Of a DNA stretch of 64,000 nucleotides, positions 1 through 8,685 are shown in pieces. The DNA is from Sarcomyxa edulis. Taxonomy: Eukaryota; Basidiomycota; Agaricomycetes; Agaricales; Mycenaceae. The notes beneath the pieces are model-generated. The model saw only the letters and a list, made by a program, of their open reading frames with translations. It did no database searches and was not told where the DNA came from. Numbering within the stretch: the first letter of the stretch is position 1; each line of letters starts with the position of its first letter. Location of the stretch: positions 325,001 to 389,000 of the forward strand of contig QUOL01000012.1 of assembly GCA_009761415.1 (NCBI GenBank), given 5' to 3'. The position numbers and the translations under genes are program-made.

Positions 1-306
1 CAGATATTTCATATCTCAAAAGTAATACCTGCACCTGTGCAGGTAATGGCCAACAGGTACCTGTGACCTACAGGTAGTTGTTTTTGGAGTTAAAAACCTG
101 TGAAATATGCTATATATGGTAAATTTCTTTACATACCTGCAGGTTAACCTGCACAGGTACCTTTGAAAAGTGTCCACATCTGCTATCTGGATCCTTACAG
201 GTAACACACTCACAGGTCAGGTAAAAAAAAATACCTGAACCTGCAGGTTTTCCCACGGATCAACCTACAAGTATCCACAGGTAGATCCTGATCCTTGCTC
301 TGCCTT
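1..306. repeat. Left inverted arm of ACCTGCAGGT-rich repeat
   Basis: This segment is the reverse complement, with a few differences, of 4437-4740. It is packed with the words ACCTG and CAGGT, often as palindromes such as ACCTGCAGGT and ACCTGTGCAGGT. The homology runs to the first base of the window, so the arm probably continues to the left. The two arms enclose about 4.1 kb. A terminal inverted repeat of a large non-autonomous element is the simplest reading. The superfamily is not recognised. Confidence 0.8.
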
Positions 307-816
307 ACAATTAACCACTTGGGAATCCGCTGCGACTGTGTGAGCGACTTTGTTGACGCTTGCCGGTTGTTGGTAGTTCTCTCTGAGGGTGTTGATTTGC
401 AAATCGGGCGCAGAGGCCTACAAAATGGTTCCTTACCTACAGAACCCACTATTACATCGAGCATAAGACGAGCCGGCGAGTCGACCGCTCAACGGCGGCT
501 GACTCAGTCTACGTACCCGTCAGTACACCCGTAAGCTATTTGTCAGCAGTCACATCTGGAAAAACACCTTTGTCTTGACATGACTTGAGAGCTCAGACAT
601 TAGCCAGATTATTCCAAGGTGTAAGAAAACATCTCAGGTCGATACAAGTCATGTTAGGCCAACTTAACAGATATTTGGAATCTCAGGTCATGTGAAAGCA
701 ATCTGTGGCCTTCTGGCCAAGATAGACAATGTCCATCTATACATATGATGGGAATGCTAAATGTGTAAAAAAAGAAACCAAGTACATGCATGTAAAATTT
801 GGAAAAAACTTTGCAA
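307..816. other. AT-rich repeat-derived spacer
   Basis: No gene is supported here. The stretch from about 560 to 720 holds several CAGGTCA/GTCATG words like those of the AGGTCA-rich segments at 1735-1935, 3560-3734, 4022-4185 and 4831-5000. It may be a degraded end of the same repeat family. Confidence 0.4.
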
Positions 817-905
817 GCAACAAGAATTGAACTCAGAACCTCAGCACTCCTCGCCGAAATGCCCGAAACATTACGACGCTCGACCACTACACTAAAGAAC
901 CTTAC
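817..905 (-). repeat. tRNA-like segment (SINE-type), copy 1
   Basis: Read on the minus strand, the segment has a box-A-like word TAGTGTAGTGG followed about 45 bases later by a box-B-like AGTTCAATTCT, in the order and rough spacing of a tRNA internal promoter. The stems do not close well enough to call a functional tRNA and no anticodon can be assigned. A related copy in the same orientation lies at 2044-2131, sharing GAGTGCTGA and the box-B region. A tRNA-derived SINE, or a tRNA relic carried inside the composite repeat, is inferred. Confidence 0.5.
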
Positions 906-961
906 AGGATTGTTTGCTGCAACGCACTATGTACCAGGCGCAGACTCAAGCTCCCAATGCA

Positions 962-988
962 GTAACATGAAAGCACCTTTCATGTTAC
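962..988. other. 12-bp hairpin
   Basis: The word GTAACATGAAAG at 962-973 is the exact reverse complement of 977-988, with a 3-base loop. It sits between the tRNA-like segment and the ACTTAGAGAAATCC module. Copy 2 of the composite repeat has different hairpins in the corresponding place (2155-2178 and 2202-2236). Confidence 0.85.
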
Positions 989-1039
989 CAAACTGGGTCT
1001 TATTACAAAGCAACCTACAAGACACCTTCAAACTTTCAA

Positions 1040-1734
1040 ACTTTTTGGACTTAGAGAAATCCACTCTCATTGTGACATGACATCACACTGTCACCGTTCA
1101 ACTTTGCTGCAAGCGCATTGTTTCTCTTACTTCCTCCTCCCTCCATTTCTCTTCTTCCTCAACATCTGCATCATCATAGATGTATTCTCCTACATTTTGG
1201 CCAACTAGTATACTTTTTTGATAGGCAGGGAGACAGAGAATGATGGATGATGGATGATGTGACGTGGCAGCTTGGTTGGACTTGGTATGTTCTCCTGTTC
1301 ATTTTCACTGCTGATATGCTTTGTCTATAGATGATTCTTGCCCCTCCCATCTGTCTACACCTCCCTTTGACTTTCCCTACCTCTCTAGACCTCCTTAGAC
1401 CTTCTTTTTAGTTGGTCAGCTTTACTGCACCTTTTCTTTCCTTCTCTCACCTCTCTGCACCACCATGCATCTTCCTCTTGCTTCTCCTACCTTCCTGTAT
1501 CTCTCCTTTGGCTTTCCTACCTCTTGGTACCTTTCCCTTGCTTTTTTCACTTTTCTGTACCTCCCCCTTACTCCCTCTACCTTTCTGCACCTCCCTCTTG
1601 CTCCCCCTGCCTTCCATTTACTCTCCATACCTCCCTGGACCCCTGAACCTTTCTACACCTCCCCCTACCTCCTTCTTGCTCCCCCTACCTCCCTGGACCT
1701 TCCTACACCTCTCACTATCTCCCTTTACTTCCTT
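1040..1734. repeat. Composite repeat: ACTTAGAGAAATCC module plus polypyrimidine tract A
   Basis: It begins with GGACTTAGAGAAATCC and a GTGACATGACATCAC stretch. A segment follows (about 1150-1380) that recurs inverted at about 5900-6140 and directly from 6162. It ends with a strongly pyrimidine-biased + strand built of degenerate CTCCCTGGACCTT units. Long reading frames here translate only into low-complexity Leu/Pro/Ser/Thr strings and are not taken as genes. The tract breaks at 1734 and appears to resume at 3735, as if split by the 2-kb insertion between them. Confidence 0.7.
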
Positions 1735-2043
1735 CATCAGGAAAAACAGGTTTGAGTTGAGACACCCTAGGATCTGAGACCTGGGTCTGAATGTCATAAG
1801 TTATCATAAGTTGTCTCAGGTCATGTCATGGTCAGTGGGAATAATAATCTATCATCTCAGGTCATGTTAGGTTATTTTAAGACAGTTGACATAAACCTTA
1901 TGATCCCAGGTCAGCCTAGGTCAGCCTAGGTTAGTTTGAAAAACTTAGTGATCAAACTTATTGCAAACATTCTGATATCTCATCAAATACTTTTCTGCTG
2001 ATACACTGACAAAGCACATATAAAACAATTCTCAAGCATTCAT

Positions 2044-2131
2044 CTCATTAGGAACTGAACTCTTAATTTCAGCACTCATATGTCAGTGAAATCAATAATG
2101 ATTTGATACCTGAACCATTAAGCTCCTGGTC
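2044..2131 (-). repeat. tRNA-like segment (SINE-type), copy 2
   Basis: This is a diverged relative of 817-905 on the same strand. Minus-strand words GAGTGCTGAAAT and AGTTCAGTTCC correspond to GAGTGCTGAGGT and AGTTCAATTCT of copy 1. It is too degraded for a tRNA gene call. Confidence 0.45.
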
Positions 2132-2154
2132 CACACTTCTAAAGCTTTTTCGCT

Positions 2155-2178
2155 TCCTGCATCTTTGAAGATGCAGGA
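2155..2178. other. 11-bp hairpin
   Basis: TCCTGCATCTT at 2155-2165 is mirrored exactly as its reverse complement at 2168-2178 around a 2-base centre. Confidence 0.85.
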
Positions 2179-2201
2179 GTCTTACCTTGAAAACCACCTA
2201 A

Positions 2202-2236
2202 TATGGTAAGTTGTCAGTGACTGACAACTTACCATA
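2202..2236. other. 35-bp perfect palindrome
   Basis: Arms of 17 bp (TATGGTAAGTTGTCAGT and its exact reverse complement) surround a single central G. It lies just after another hairpin inside the 2-kb element. It could form a cruciform or, if transcribed, a stable stem. Confidence 0.9.
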
Positions 2237-2365
2237 AATGGACACAACTCAAAGCACTGCTTATAGAAGTATAAATGAGGTCCCATATATCTAGATGTCA
2301 TAGATATATATGCAAAAGATCTATTGTACAATCACTAGAGGCCAGAGACAGCAACAGCAACAACT

Positions 2366-3440
2366 TTTAGACTTAGAGAAATCCGCTTTCAGTGTGATGT
2401 GACAGGTCACATCATGAGAGCGCTGCCAGCAACTGCCAGCACACCACCTTTCCTCCTCCCTCCCTCTTTGTTTTCCTCCTCTCTCTTTTGTAACACCGCT
2501 CATTGGAGATTTTTTTAGCAACTGTAGGGATGGGGAACATGGACAGGAAAGATTGGTCATGGAAAAGGAATCAAGGTGAGGTTTCTGCTTCACTACGCTC
2601 CATTGACATCTGCTCCTACTCTCTAGACTTTTTTCTACTTTCCTGGACCATTCCCTACCTCTGTCTTGTTCTCTCCACTGTTTCCAATCTTTTTTCACCT
2701 CTTTTTTGCTTTCTCCACCTCTCTGAACCTTTCTTCACCCTTGGACATTTCCTTTGCTTTTCCTATTCTTTCTCATCTTTCAGGACCTTCAACTACCTCC
2801 CTAGACCCTTCTTTACCCTCCCTAGACACTTCATTTGCTTCCCCGACATTTCTAGACCTTTTCCCACCTTTCCTTTGCTTTCTCCACCCCTTGGACCTTT
2901 CCCCATCTCCCTGGACCTTTTTCCATCTCTCTGAACCTTTCCCTATATCCCTGAACCTTCCCCCACCTCCCTGGACCTTCCTCCACCTCTCCTTTGCTTT
3001 TTCCACCCTCCTAGACCCTTCCTGAGGTCCCAGGACCTTTCCCCACCTCCCTAAACCTTTCGTCTACCTCTTCTTTGGTTGTCCCACCTTTCTTTTGCTT
3101 CCTCCACCTCCCTGAAACTTTTCCCACCTCCCTGGACCTTTTCTCCACCTCTTATTTGATTCTCACATCTTCTCCTTGCTTCCCCTACCTTTCCTTGAGT
3201 TTTCCCAGCTCCCCAGCCCTTCCCCTGATTTTTTTTCTTCCTCTATCTCCCTTTTGCTTCCCTCACCTTTCTCCACCTCATTTTTGCTTCCCCCACCTTT
3301 CTCTACCTTCCTGGACCTTTTCCTTACCTTATCTTTGCTTCTTCCACCTTCCTAGACTCTTCTCTACCTTTCTAGAGTGTCTTCCACCTTCTTCTGCTCT
3401 TTTCACCTCTCTGAACTTTTTTTTTCTTGCTCCCATCACT
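2366..3440. repeat. Composite repeat copy: ACTTAGAGAAATCC module plus polypyrimidine tract B
   Basis: A second copy of the module seen at 1040 begins with GACTTAGAGAAATCCGCT. It runs through a GTGATGTGACAGGTCACATCA stretch, a short unrelated segment with GATTGGTCATGGAAAAGG, and then nearly 850 bp of pyrimidine-rich + strand. Apparent open frames of up to 143 codons are low complexity and not supported as genes. Confidence 0.65.
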
Positions 3441-3734
3441 TTAAGTGAATAATGAATAGATACCAATGTAGTAGACAGATATCAATATATATATCTTTGT
3501 TGCATGCTTGTCTTAAGTCTTAAGAATTTGAACGATCAATATGTCTGAATTTAAACAAACCTACATACTTCCCAGGTTGTCCTAGGTCATCCCAGGTAGT
3601 CCCTGGGTCTAAGATTTTATTTGAAGTGACCCAGGGCCTGCTCAGGTTAACCTAGGTGACCTGGCGCCCTGGATGTCCTAGAATGACTCAAAGCACCCTA
3701 AGATGACCTGAGAGCAAACCAGTTTTTCCTGATG

Positions 3735-4021
3735 ACTTGGACCTTTCTACACATCTTTTTACCTCTCTGGACCTTCCTACACATCTTTTTACCTCTCTGG
3801 ACCTTTCTACACCTCTCCTTTGCCTCCCCCTACCTTTCTACACCTTTTCCTACCTTCTTGTTTTGCTCCCCTCACCTCCTCCTACCTTCCTGAACCTTTC
3901 TACACCTTCTTCTACTTCTTTATTGCTCCTCTTACCTCCCTGAACCGTCCTACACCTCCTTCTACCTTCTCCTTGCTCCCTGGACCTCTTTTTCTTTCTT
4001 TTTCTGTTTCTGGCTTTTTGT
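3735..4021. repeat. Polypyrimidine tract C
   Basis: Degenerate repeats of CTCTGGACCTTYCTACACATC occur with period near 30. The tract looks like the continuation of tract A after the 2-kb element. The uninterrupted inverted copy at about 5230-5600 has the matching order of units across the proposed junction. Confidence 0.6.
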
Positions 4022-4185
4022 ATCCATGATTTGGATGTGAGCTTAGGTCACCTTAAGCCATTACAGGGTTCAGGAATTATTTCAATTGACCGCAGGGCTG
4101 GTTGGGATGACCTGAGTAACTTGGTGACTTGAGATGACTTAAAGCACTTTGAGATGTCCTAAGACCAAAGTAATTTTTCCTGATG
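4022..4185. repeat. AGGTCA-rich inverted arm, left
   Basis: About 165 bp ending in TTTTTCCTGATG. It is inverted with high similarity at 4831-5000, which starts CATCAGGAAAAA. It is also directly but more distantly related to 3560-3734. Together these define a family of ends sharing CATCAGG. Confidence 0.75.
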
Positions 4186-4195
4186 CAGTTCATAC

Positions 4196-4300
4196 GATCC
4201 GGGGCTCCCAGCCCGGAGCCAGGTGCACATCAGGCTGGCGCCGGCGACCGACCGGCCATTTTGACCAGGGAGTTTGTATGATCCGGGGCTCCCAGCCCAG
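4196..4300. repeat. Two direct copies of a GATCCGGGGCTCCCAG word, 84 bp apart
   Basis: GATCCGGGGCTCCCAGCCC occurs at 4196 and again at 4280, each followed by a similar GAGC word. The segment is GC-rich compared with its surroundings and lies between the AGGTCA-rich arms. Function unknown. Confidence 0.7.
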
Positions 4301-4436
4301 AGCTAGGACCGCAGGCTCAGATGATGACCATATCGACCAAATATCCACCACAGTGCACCAACTATGAGTATTAAACAATACATACAGAGTTGATATAAGA
4401 TGTGAAGGTCTTGGATTGGGGGGTGAGAGTCCTCTA

Positions 4437-4740
4437 AGGCAGAGCAAAGATCAGGATCTACTTGTGGGTACTTGTAGGTTGATCCGTGGGAAAACCTGCA
4501 GGTTCAGGTATTTTTTTTGACCTGACCTGTGAGTGTGATACCTGTAAGGACCCAGGTAGCAGATGTGGACACTTTTCACAGGTACCTGTGCAGGTTAACC
4601 TGCAGGTATGTAAAGAAATTTACCATATATGGCATATTTCACAGGTTTTTAATTCCAAAAACAAGAACCTGCAGGTCACAGGTACCTGTTGGCCACTACC
4701 TGCACAGGTGCAGGTATTACTTTTGAGATATGAAATACCT
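4437..4740. repeat. Right inverted arm of ACCTGCAGGT-rich repeat
   Basis: This is the reverse complement of 1-306 at high identity, again dense in ACCTG/CAGGT palindromes. ACCTG words continue to about 4780, beyond what the window shows of the left arm. Both arms carry a short accidental reading frame that is conserved only because the DNA is duplicated. Confidence 0.8.
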
Positions 4741-4830
4741 GTAGGTCAGGTACCTAAACCTGCAGATGCTAACCTGTGCTCAGCCTTAGAGTCCTGTGAT
4801 ATCAAATTAATGATTAGATAGTGAATGTTA

Positions 4831-5000
4831 CATCAGGAAAAATTACTTTGGTCTTAGGACATCTCAAAGTGCTTTAAGTCATCTCAAGTCACCAAGTCAC
4901 TCAGGTCACTCAGGTCATCCCAAGCAGCCCTTAAGTCAATTGAAATAATTCCTGAACCCTGTAATGACTTAGGGTGACCTAAGGTCACGTCCAAATCACC
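4831..5000. repeat. AGGTCA-rich inverted arm, right
   Basis: This is the inverted partner of 4022-4185, beginning CATCAGGAAAAATTAC. The 645 bp between the arms (4186-4830) contain the GATCCGGGG duplication and the right ACCTGCAGGT arm, so repeats are nested here. Confidence 0.7.
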
Positions 5001-5219
5001 TCAGGATCACTTATACAGCTTTGAAAAGTGTGTAGGATTGGCTAAATTTGCATATTTTGATCGTTCAATTTACTCAAGTCAAAAATGAAGTTCAAAAAAC
5101 CAAATTTTATTCAAACTATTCTATATACATCAGAAATACATCTAAACTATCTGAAAGAGCAGTACAGAGCGGTAAAATAAAGTAAGACAGAATACATGGA
5201 GATAGGTGAAGGTGAAGAT

Positions 5220-6140
5220 AGATACAACAAGCTAGAAACAGAAAAAGAATGAAAAAAGATGTCCAGGGAGCAAGGAGAAGGTAGGAGGAGGTGTAGGAAG
5301 GTCCAGAGAGGTAGGAGGAGCAAGGAGGAAGTAGAAGAAGGTAGGAGGAGGTAAGGGGAGCAGAAAGAAGGTAGGAAAAGGGGTAAAAAGGTAGGGTGAG
5401 GTAGGGGGAGGCAAAATAGAGGTGTAGGAAGGTCCAGAGAGGTAAAAAGAGGTGTAGGAAGGTCCAGGGAGGTAAAGGGAGGTGTAAGAAGGTCCAGTGA
5501 GGTAAAGGGAGGTAGTGAGAGGTGTAGGAAGGTCCAGGGAGGTAGGGGGAGCAAGAAGGAGGTAGGGGGAGGTGTAGGAAGGTCCAGGGAGGTATAGAGA
5601 GTAAATGGGAGGTAGGGGGAGCAAGAGAAAGGTGCAGAAAGGTAGAGGGAGTAAGGGGGAGGTACAAAGAAGTGAAAAGACAAGGGGAAGGTGCAGGAAA
5701 GTGCAGAAAGGTGGAGGAAGCAAGGGAAAGGTACCAAGAGGTAGGAAAGCCAAAGGAGAGATACAGGAAGGTAGGAGAAGCAAGAGGAAGATGCATGGTG
5801 GTGCAGAGAGGTGAGAGAAGGAAAGAAAAGGTGCAGTAAAGCTGACCAACTAAAAAGAAGGTCTAAGGAGGTCTAGAGAGGTAGGGAAAGTCAAAGGGAG
5901 GTGTAGACAGATGGGAGGGGCAAGAATCATCTATAGACAAAGCATATCAGCAGTGAAAATGAACAGGAGAACATACCAAGTCCAACCAAGCTGCCACGTC
6001 ACATCATCCATCATCCATCATTCTCTGTCTCCCTGCCTATCAAAAAAGTATACTAGTTGGCCAAAATGTAGGAGAATACATCTATGATGATGCAGATGTT
6101 GAGGAAGAAGAGAAATGGAGGGAGGAGGAAGTAAGAGAAA
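5220..6140. repeat. Inverted copy of the polypyrimidine composite repeat (tract D)
   Basis: On the minus strand this reproduces the order seen from about 1140 to 1734: the CTCTTCTTCCTC start, the CATCATAGATGTATTC segment, then the pyrimidine tract. A clear 30-bp period (GGTGTAGGAAGGTCCAGGGA plus a GGTAAAGGGA-like unit) is visible at 5420-5520. Minus-strand frames of about 200 codons are open in all three phases, which argues for composition bias rather than coding. Confidence 0.7.
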
Positions 6141-6596
6141 CAATGCGCTTGCAGCAAAGTTAGACAGAGAATGATGGATGATGGATGATGTGACGTGGCA
6201 GCTTGGTTGGACTTGGTATGTTCTCCTGTTCATTTTCACTGCTGATATGCTTTGTCTATAGATGATTCTTGCCCCTCCCATCTGTCTACACCTCCCTTTG
6301 ACTTTCCCTACCTCTCTAGACCTCCTTAGACCTTCTTTTTAGTTGGTCAGCTTTACTGCACCTTTTCTTTCCTTCTCTCACCTCTCTGCACCACCATGCA
6401 TCTTCCTCTTGCTTCTCCTACCTTCCTGTATCTCTCCTTTGGCTTTCCTACCTCTTGGTACCTTTCCCTTGCTTCCTCCACCTTTCTGCACTTTCCTGCA
6501 CCTTCCCCTTGTCTTTTCACTTCTTTGTACCTCCCCCTTACTCCCTCTACCTTTCTGCACCTTTCTCTTGCTCCCCCTACCTCCCATTTACTCTCT
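5596..6596. repeat. Large palindrome: two 435-bp inverted arms, 131-bp spacer
   Basis: Bases 5596-6030 and 6162-6596 are inverted copies of exactly the same length. They agree over every stretch I compared, including all of a 69-codon frame in each arm. The spacer 6031-6161 contains sequence present elsewhere only in the composite repeat. Near-identity implies a recent inverted duplication. Confidence 0.8.
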
Positions 6597-6689
6597 CACT
6601 TTGGACTCTGAGAAATTCGCTTGTTGTGTGACGTGACATTGCACATGTGATGGTGTCACGTCACTCTGAAAGCGAACTTGGCTGCCAGC

Positions 6690-6697
6690 TCATCACC
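6690..6697. repeat. Target-site duplication TCATCACC, left
   Basis: This 8-bp copy precedes the terminal repeat at 6698 and is repeated exactly at 7531-7538. Confidence 0.85.
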
Positions 6698-7530
6698 AGG
6701 ACCCCTGAGAATGCCGCTTGAGGTCAAATCTCTAGTCTGGACAAATTGGCCAGGTCTGGGATGGAAGGTTGGGTCATAGTCCGGACATTTTGTCGGAGTT
6801 TGAAATCACGTCGAATCTAAAATCCGGACATCCTCATCGTAAAACGTTGAGGTCAGATTTTTGTCCGGACAAAGTCTTGCCAGGGAGAAATTTTTTGGTT
6901 GACTTAGGGGGAGGTTGAGGTCGTCGCTGAGCTTAGTCACTGCCCCTCGTCCTAAGTTGCTTTCTCCAATATTCTATCTCCGCATCCATATCATCTCCCG
7001 GACTCGGGGTCTACCGCCGGCATGGTTTCACCCATTGTGTACCCTCGGGACCAACATTGGGTCATTCACTGTCAAATTCGTTCCTCGCCCCTCTGCTAAC
7101 TAACTCTGCCAACTAACTCTGCCCTTTGATCATGTTGACTTTCGAGTTGCGGGAGCGAACATATGTGAAGAACTGGGATGGGAGACTATCGGGTTGGTCA
7201 TTGGTTGGTCAAGGCGGTGACCAGTCTGAACACGATACGTAGGAAGGGTAAGGCGAATGTGAGTGCTCTGGAAGTTGATGAAGAAGATGGTGTAGCTGAA
7301 TGATAGACATGTATGTCGGGCATATGGCAGACCGTGCATCATGAGCGAATTTTTGTTTTTTGACATATGATCTTATGTTTGTTGCATAATCCGGACAAAG
7401 TCTTGGCTGCAGCCAAACGAGACGCATAGTCCGGACAAAAAAGAGAAATTTGTGGACATGATAATCCGGACAAATGATTTCAGATTCTGAGATTCTGTAT
7501 TCGACCTCAACCGGCATTCTCAGGGGTCCT
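6698..7530. mobile_element. hAT-like non-autonomous DNA transposon (833 bp)
   Basis: Both ends begin AGGACCCCTGAGAATGCCG when read inward, and 30 of the outer 32 bases match. The element is flanked by an exact 8-bp duplication, TCATCACC. Length-8 target duplications and short terminal repeats are typical of the hAT superfamily. Inside, the word TCCGGACA recurs at least six times, mostly close to the two ends, as expected of subterminal transposase-binding motifs. No transposase is encoded. It interrupts a copy of the ACTTAGAGAAATCC/polypyrimidine repeat, whose sequence resumes after 7538. Confidence 0.85.
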
Positions 7531-7538
7531 TCATCACC
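7531..7538. repeat. Target-site duplication TCATCACC, right
   Basis: Exact duplicate of 6690-6697 at the right border of the hAT-like element. Confidence 0.85.
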
Positions 7539-8450
7539 CTCCTTCCTCCCTCCTTCCTCCCTCTTTTTTCTTCCTCTTTCCACCTTCCTCGCTCTTCTTT
7601 CCACTAATTGCTCTATCATCTACATCCTCAATACCAGTGTTCCTGGTTATCTTGGCTTACTAATCCGCTCTTTGAAGAAGCTGGAGCACAGCAATTGGTG
7701 ACATGGCAATCCTGCTGTCATTTTTGCTGCTGTAGATATATTTCTTTTTGTGTCCTTTCTGCTGATATATTCTGCTTATAGATCCTACCAATAACCTGGA
7801 GGATGGAGAGCTTAGAGATGGGAAGGAACCAGGAACAGGGAAGGAAGATATGTTGTATCTTTTCTTTATCTATCGCCATATTTTCACCACTTTTTTCACC
7901 ACCCTCTACCACCCCTACCACCCCCTACCACCCTCCATCACCTTCTACCTCCTTCTATCATTTTCCACCTCATCTTACCTTCTCTTATATTCCCTTCACC
8001 TTCTTTCACACCTCCTTTCACCTCTTTAGATCTCTTCATACCTCCTTCTTCACCTTTTCCTACCTCTTATCACCTTTCCCTACTTTTCTCCATCTTCCCC
8101 TACCTCTTTTTACCTTTAACCACCTCTCCCCACCACTTTGTATGTTCCCCCACCTTTCTCCACCTTCTCCACCTCTTTTTACCTTTTCCTACCTCTTTGT
8201 ACCTCTCCTCACCTCCCCTTAACCTCCCCCACCTTTCCTCACTTCTTTTTACCTGTTCTCACCTCTTTGTTCCTTCCCCCACCTTAAATATATCCCCTTG
8301 CACCTTTCTCTACCTTTCTCCATCCTCCACCATCTCTAGACTCTTTTGCACCCTCCACCATCTTTTTTTCACCACCTCCCAACCTTCTGTCATCTCCCAA
8401 TACTATCTCCACCCTTTTCCCTACTATTTGCTCTCTTTTCTATCTCTCTT
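7539..8450. repeat. Polypyrimidine tract E
   Basis: CTCCTTCCTCCC at the start continues the pre-insertion sequence at 6600-6690. A short spacer (7600-7860) and then CACCTYYYTCTACCTCTTT-like degenerate repeats on the + strand follow. No gene is supported. Confidence 0.6.
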
Positions 8451-8568
8451 GTAGTTATAATGTATTAGAAGACTATGAATATATGTGTTTAATTGAATAA
8501 AACTTGACTTGTATGCAAGAAAATGTGATATTTCTATAAAGCTCTGAATTGCACTCAATAAATCTGAC

Positions 8569-8636
8569 AGGCACTGAGGTTATCTGGGGTAGCACTGAGA
8601 TTATCCAGAGTGGCACTGAGATTATCTAAAATTGCT
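8569..8636. repeat. 21-bp tandem repeat, three copies
   Basis: GGCACTGAGATTATCYRGAGT-type units repeat three times just before the satellite array. Confidence 0.7.
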
Positions 8637-8685
8637 CAGAATTAGGCCCAGGATACCCCATGGCATCTTTAAGATCTCGGGCTAA

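Larger units (their letters stand above)
1735..3734. mobile_element. 2000-bp element with CATCAGGAAAAAC terminal inverted repeats
   Basis: The left end reads CATCAGGAAAAACAGGTTTG and the right end is the reverse complement of CATCAGGAAAAACTGGTTTG, so 19 of the outer 20 bases match. Inside both ends lie diverged AGGTCA-rich stretches facing each other. The interior holds a tRNA-like segment (2044-2131), two hairpins, another ACTTAGAGAAATCC module and polypyrimidine tract B. The flanks read CCTT on the left and ACTT on the right, a possible imperfect 4-bp target duplication. No protein is encoded, so it is non-autonomous. Superfamily unknown. Confidence 0.6.

Noticed and set aside
16..213. A 65-codon frame that is conserved in a second copy at 4529-4726
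   Set aside because: It is conserved only because the DNA is an inverted duplicate. The frame overlaps palindromic repeats and has no start context or family.
5116..5849. Long minus-strand reading frames (196-226 codons) rich in Leu, Pro, Ser and Thr, and similar + strand frames at 1412-1777, 2503-3452 and 7803-8454
   Set aside because: All three phases are open together because the strand is pyrimidine-only. The sequence is a degenerate 30-bp repeat, with no domain, no codon periodicity and no splice structure.
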